Below are positions 61,563-64,000 of a stretch of 64,000 bases of DNA, piece after piece. The notes under the pieces are model-generated. The model searched no databases. It had not been told where the DNA came from and saw only the letters and a list, made by a program, of their open reading frames with translations. Every line of letters begins with the position of its first letter. The first letter of the stretch is position 1. This DNA comes from Oscillospiraceae bacterium (lineage in GTDB: Bacteria; Bacillota; Clostridia; Oscillospirales; Ruminococcaceae), in NCBI GenBank assembly GCA_017462785.1, contig JAFTQJ010000079.1, positions 1 to 64,000 on the forward strand, given 5' to 3'. Both the position numbers and the translations under genes were made by a program.

Positions 61563-61619
61563 ATGATTTCTCCTCTTTTTTGAAATGGTACGGCAATGCC
61601 GCATAAACACTTATCTTAT

Positions 61620-61648
61620 ATTATAGCACAATTTCCATAAGAATGCAA
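61620..61648 (-). promoter_or_regulatory. Promoter of the operon from the 123-residue protein to tyrA
   Basis: TTGCAT (61643-61648), a 17-base spacer and TATAAT (61620-61625), 58 bases before the ATG at 61562. Confidence 0.75.
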
Positions 61649-61670
61649 GGTTTTTTTCCTCTTTCTGAAA

Positions 61671-61701
61671 AACGCCCTCACTGCGTTTCAGTAAGGGCGT
61701 T
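61671..61701 (-). terminator. Terminator overlapping the end of the 178-residue membrane protein gene
   Basis: Stem AACGCCCT-x-ACTG/CAGT-x-AGGGCGTT around CGTTT. The stop codon (61678-61680) lies within the hairpin. Confidence 0.7.
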
Positions 61702-62214
61702 GGTATTACGATTTTCTTTCAGACAGACCAGCAGATTACTAAGACTCACCAATAAAAGAACAGCAAAGAAAATCAAAGCACCAGCTGCAATCATCTTATA
61801 TCCCTTCTGTAATCCTGAGAAATAAAAACGTGAAGAAAACAGGCTGCAAATGGCGGAACATGCGATTTTCACAACGCTGTCCTCCATCATAAACTGGTTC
61901 CGTTTGACGGGATCTGTTTCCTTCTTACAGGCACGGATCGTGCGGATGCCTGTGATTGCCGCCGCTGCGATCGGGAGCAGAATGTGCCTTAAAATCCAAA
62001 TAGCAATCAGCAATATGACAAACAGGACAATGAGGAACAAATACATAAACAATGTGAGAAGCCCGCCAAGCGGATCATCCGACGGATCCGACGGCATCGT
62101 TCCGTGCACAAAATAGACAAAGCAGCCACAGAGAGCGATTATGGCAAGAACGGAAGCCACCATCAGCAGAATATATATAACCGTCGTAGCGTACAAAACC
62201 AGACGCTTTCTCAT
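61678..62214 (-). CDS. Hypothetical membrane protein, about four TM segments
   Basis: A 178-residue protein with hydrophobic stretches at about 6-36, 50-85, 112-125 and 140-165 and a basic cytoplasmic loop (RTIRACKKETDPVKRNQF). I do not recognise it. The ATG at 62214 has GAGGGGG upstream; an earlier in-frame ATG has none. It stands alone between the operon promoter at 61620 and the divergent M23 gene. Confidence 0.65.
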   Translation of the reverse strand: MRKRLVLYATTVIYILLMVASVLAIIALCGCFVYFVHGTMPSDPSDDPLGGLLTLFMYLFLIVLFVILLIAIWILRHILLPIAAAAITGIRTIRACKKETDPVKRNQFMMEDSVVKIACSAICSLFSSRFYFSGLQKGYKMIAAGALIFFAVLLLVSLSNLLVCLKENRNTNALTETQ

Positions 62215-62378
62215 CCTTTTCCCCCTCTCAGATTTGCGGATGACTGAAATATTCATCCCCTATATTTTATCATATTTCACATATTTTGTCAATATCCAAT
62301 TGAAAAATGGGTGAAAATGCAGAAAAACGCACTTCGTTTACTGTGCATTTTTCTGCACTTGAAATATTCTGCTGCAAT

Positions 62379-62405
62379 TGTATATTCTCCCGCATACGGA
62401 ACAAA
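62379..62405 (+). promoter_or_regulatory. Weak candidate forespore-type (sigma F/G) promoter
   Basis: GTATA at about 62379 followed 17 bases later by CAAACTA, close to the GHATR-18-CATNHTA pattern of sigma G. No vegetative promoter is evident in the leader. This is suggestive only. Confidence 0.25.
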
Positions 62406-62426
62406 CTAACAGCGGAGGTGTTCTAT

Positions 62427-63203
62427 GTGAAAAATTCTAATGAAACCAAGAACAAATATGGAAATCTGAGCTTCTATCTGGTACTTGCTCTCTGTGCGGT
62501 CATGATCGGCGTATCCTGCTGGTTTGCCTATACACAGACCGCAAATGACCTGACCATCCAGCTGGATTCTGCATTGGATTCTGCCAGCAACACAGCCGGC
62601 ATGCGTGCAGCAGAAAGCTCCCCTGCCGCAGCGGAAACCACCGCACGTTCCGCAGCTCATGTGCCGGAGGCAGTCACCACACTGCCGGAAACCGCACCCG
62701 AAACCACGGCTGATGCACAGGATGCAGCCGCAGTGATCACCGAAACACAGCCGCAGACCACGGAAACCGCAGAGGAAGCGGCGGCTTCTGCGAAGTTAGC
62801 GGCTGAATACCCAATCACGGGTGAGATCATTGCACCGTTCAGCAACGGCGAACTGGTGAAGTCCGCAACGACCGGCGTGTGGCAGACGCACAACGGCATT
62901 GACATTGCTGCCGCTGTCGGTGATGAGGTACGGGCAATGTCCGACGGTGTTGTGGAGGCAGTCGAGGAGGATCCGCTGTGGGGTGTCTGTGTGACCATCG
63001 ACCACAAGAACGGCGTGAGAAGCCGCTACTGCAATCTCAATGCCGGTCTGACTGTCAACACGGGCGATTCCGTGACATGCGGCATGGTCATCGGTGCAGT
63101 CGGTGACACAGCGGATATGGAAAGTGCATTGGAAAGCCATCTGCATTTTGAAGTGATGCAGGGCAATTCCTATGTCGATCCTGTGTCCTTTATTGAGGAC
63201 TGA
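62427..63203 (+). CDS. Membrane-anchored M23 (LytM) peptidase, SpoIIQ-like
   Basis: A 258-residue protein with one N-terminal TM (about 14-34), a Thr/Ala/Glu linker (about 60-130) and an M23 domain. Zinc motifs are present: HNGIDIAA (H and D) and HLHFEV (HxH). The start is GTG at 62427, with GGAGGTG 6 bases upstream; more upstream codons have no site. The layout is that of SpoIIQ, which in Clostridia keeps the zinc ligands and bridges the forespore gap. A general cell-wall hydrolase is the alternative, since no other sporulation gene is close. Confidence 0.8.
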   Translation: MKNSNETKNKYGNLSFYLVLALCAVMIGVSCWFAYTQTANDLTIQLDSALDSASNTAGMRAAESSPAAAETTARSAAHVPEAVTTLPETAPETTADAQDAAAVITETQPQTTETAEEAAASAKLAAEYPITGEIIAPFSNGELVKSATTGVWQTHNGIDIAAAVGDEVRAMSDGVVEAVEEDPLWGVCVTIDHKNGVRSRYCNLNAGLTVNTGDSVTCGMVIGAVGDTADMESALESHLHFEVMQGNSYVDPVSFIED

Positions 63204-63217
63204 TACAAAACACAGAA

Positions 63218-63237
63218 CGCCCCGCATAAGCGGGGCG
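63218..63237. terminator. Bidirectional hairpin between convergent M23 and U32 genes
   Basis: Perfect eight-base stem CGCCCCGC/GCGGGGCG with loop ATAA; short A run on one side. Confidence 0.7.
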
Positions 63238-63243
63238 AAATCT

Positions 63244-64000
63244 TTAGGGAATGATGGGATCTGCCGTTTCCTCGGTGGGAAGGCGGATGATCGAATTTTC
63301 GGGGAATTCCAGCTCACAGGGGAACGAAAAATCCATCATGGCGTGGTTGACCGTCGTGATGCGTTCGCCCTCAGCGTTATAGATCTCATTGAGCTGCATC
63401 GTGACAGGTGTACAGCCCGGTGCAAGGATCTCCACGGTATCTCCTGCAAAGAAGCGGTTCCGCTGTGTGGCGTAGACGGTACCGTTTTCGCAGCGTGAAA
63501 TGATGCCGACAACGTCGCAGGTGCGGATATAGCCGCCGGATTCATAGTACTGGCAGGCATTGGGATGTCCGAAGAAAAAGCCCGTGCAGTACTTGCGGTG
63601 GCTCACCTTGAATACCTCATTGCGGATCTGCTCGGGCAGATGGTAGTCATGGGGATTTGCCAGATAATGATCCATTGCCATCCGGTAGGCGTTGGTGATG
63701 ACGGATACATAGTACGCCGATTTTGCCCGTCCTTCGATCTTGAAGGAGGTCACGCCTGCCTCGGCGAGCTTGTCAATATGGTCGATCATGCACATATCCC
63801 GTGCGTTCAGGATGTAGGTGCCGTCCTCATCCTCAGCGATGGGCATTGGAAGATGGGGACGCTTTTCCTCCACGAGTGCATATTTCCAGCGGCAGGGCTG
63901 TGCACAGGCTCCACGGTTGGCATCACGGTCGGTGAAATATGCCGAGAGCAGGCACCTGCCGGAAAAGCTCACGCACATGGCACCATGCACGAACACCTCG
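63244..64000 (-). CDS. U32-family peptidase (partial, N-terminal part outside window)
   Basis: The last 252 residues of a U32 protein; the frame stays open to base 64000. The family signature is at the window edge (EVFVHGAMCVSFSGRCLLSAYF), followed by GACAQPCRW, ILNARDMCMIDHIDKLAEAGVTSFKIEGRAKSAYYV and a C-terminal beta domain. Relatives include RlhA (23S rRNA C2501 hydroxylation) and TrhP (tRNA U34 hydroxylation), so RNA modification is more likely than proteolysis. Confidence 0.93.
   Translation of the reverse strand, partial: EVFVHGAMCVSFSGRCLLSAYFTDRDANRGACAQPCRWKYALVEEKRPHLPMPIAEDEDGTYILNARDMCMIDHIDKLAEAGVTSFKIEGRAKSAYYVSVITNAYRMAMDHYLANPHDYHLPEQIRNEVFKVSHRKYCTGFFFGHPNACQYYESGGYIRTCDVVGIISRCENGTVYATQRNRFFAGDTVEILAPGCTPVTMQLNEIYNAEGERITTVNHAMMDFSFPCELEFPENSIIRLPTEETADPIIP

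Overview
The window looks like a chromosome segment of a Gram-positive, strictly fermentative gut anaerobe of the Ruminococcus group (Oscillospiraceae, class Clostridia). The reasons are: strong AGGAGG-type ribosome binding sites; many TTGACA-17-TATAAT promoters; Clostridia/Bacillus-type gene orders (smc-ftsY-rdgB-yhbY-nadD-yqeK-LCP-rsfS-leuS and phoH-ybeY-era-yqzL-recO-mutS2); an AdhE; secreted proteins with Thr/Glu-rich linkers; and an extracellular protease with a dockerin-like EF-hand pair. A cellulosome-forming Ruminococcus is the best guess from gene content; the species cannot be proven here.

Layout. 1-1082: the 3' end of a repeat-rich gene with an unusual Cys/Trp/His-rich tail, then a palindromic MITE-like element. 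1083-6625 (minus): response regulator, sensor kinase, ABC ATPase and a duplicated FtsX permease, with a Bce-type operator ahead of the ABC genes. 6680-8829: a secreted protein of five related domains. 9019-14170 (minus): an operon of ECF S component, DUF1893, ferredoxin-type aldo/keto reductase, CE2-like esterase and YgiQ radical SAM protein. 14227-17688: a secreted subtilisin with dockerin-like, Ig-like and BspA-type leucine-rich parts. 17809-42506 (minus): mostly housekeeping genes for translation, chromosome maintenance, NAD and lipid synthesis, tRNA and rRNA modification, DNA uptake and topology, ending at infC-rpmI-rplT with its L20-type leader. 42899-50681 (plus): phoH-ybeY-era-yqzL-recO-mutS2, then a LacI-type sensor fused to GGDEF. 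50727-62214 (minus): a small-molecule kinase-like protein, adhE with a Rex-like box, and an operon of a membrane protein, 2-hydroxyacid dehydrogenase, proB, proA, a 925-residue repeat protein and tyrA, plus a lone membrane protein. 62427-64000: a SpoIIQ-like M23 protein and the end of a U32 peptidase gene.

Most of the window is a conserved core. The less explained parts are the Cys/Trp repeat protein at the left edge, the palindromic elements at 849-1080 and 25114-25261, the five-domain secreted protein, the hexapeptide-repeat membrane protein, the ECF-S/DUF1893/reductase/esterase operon, and the cytosolic LacI-GGDEF sensor. Small genes read directly from the DNA include a DUF6472-like protein (17809-17979), rpsU (21913-22086) and a YqzL-like protein (45338-45475). 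I saw no tRNA or rRNA gene, CRISPR array, prophage or intact insertion sequence.
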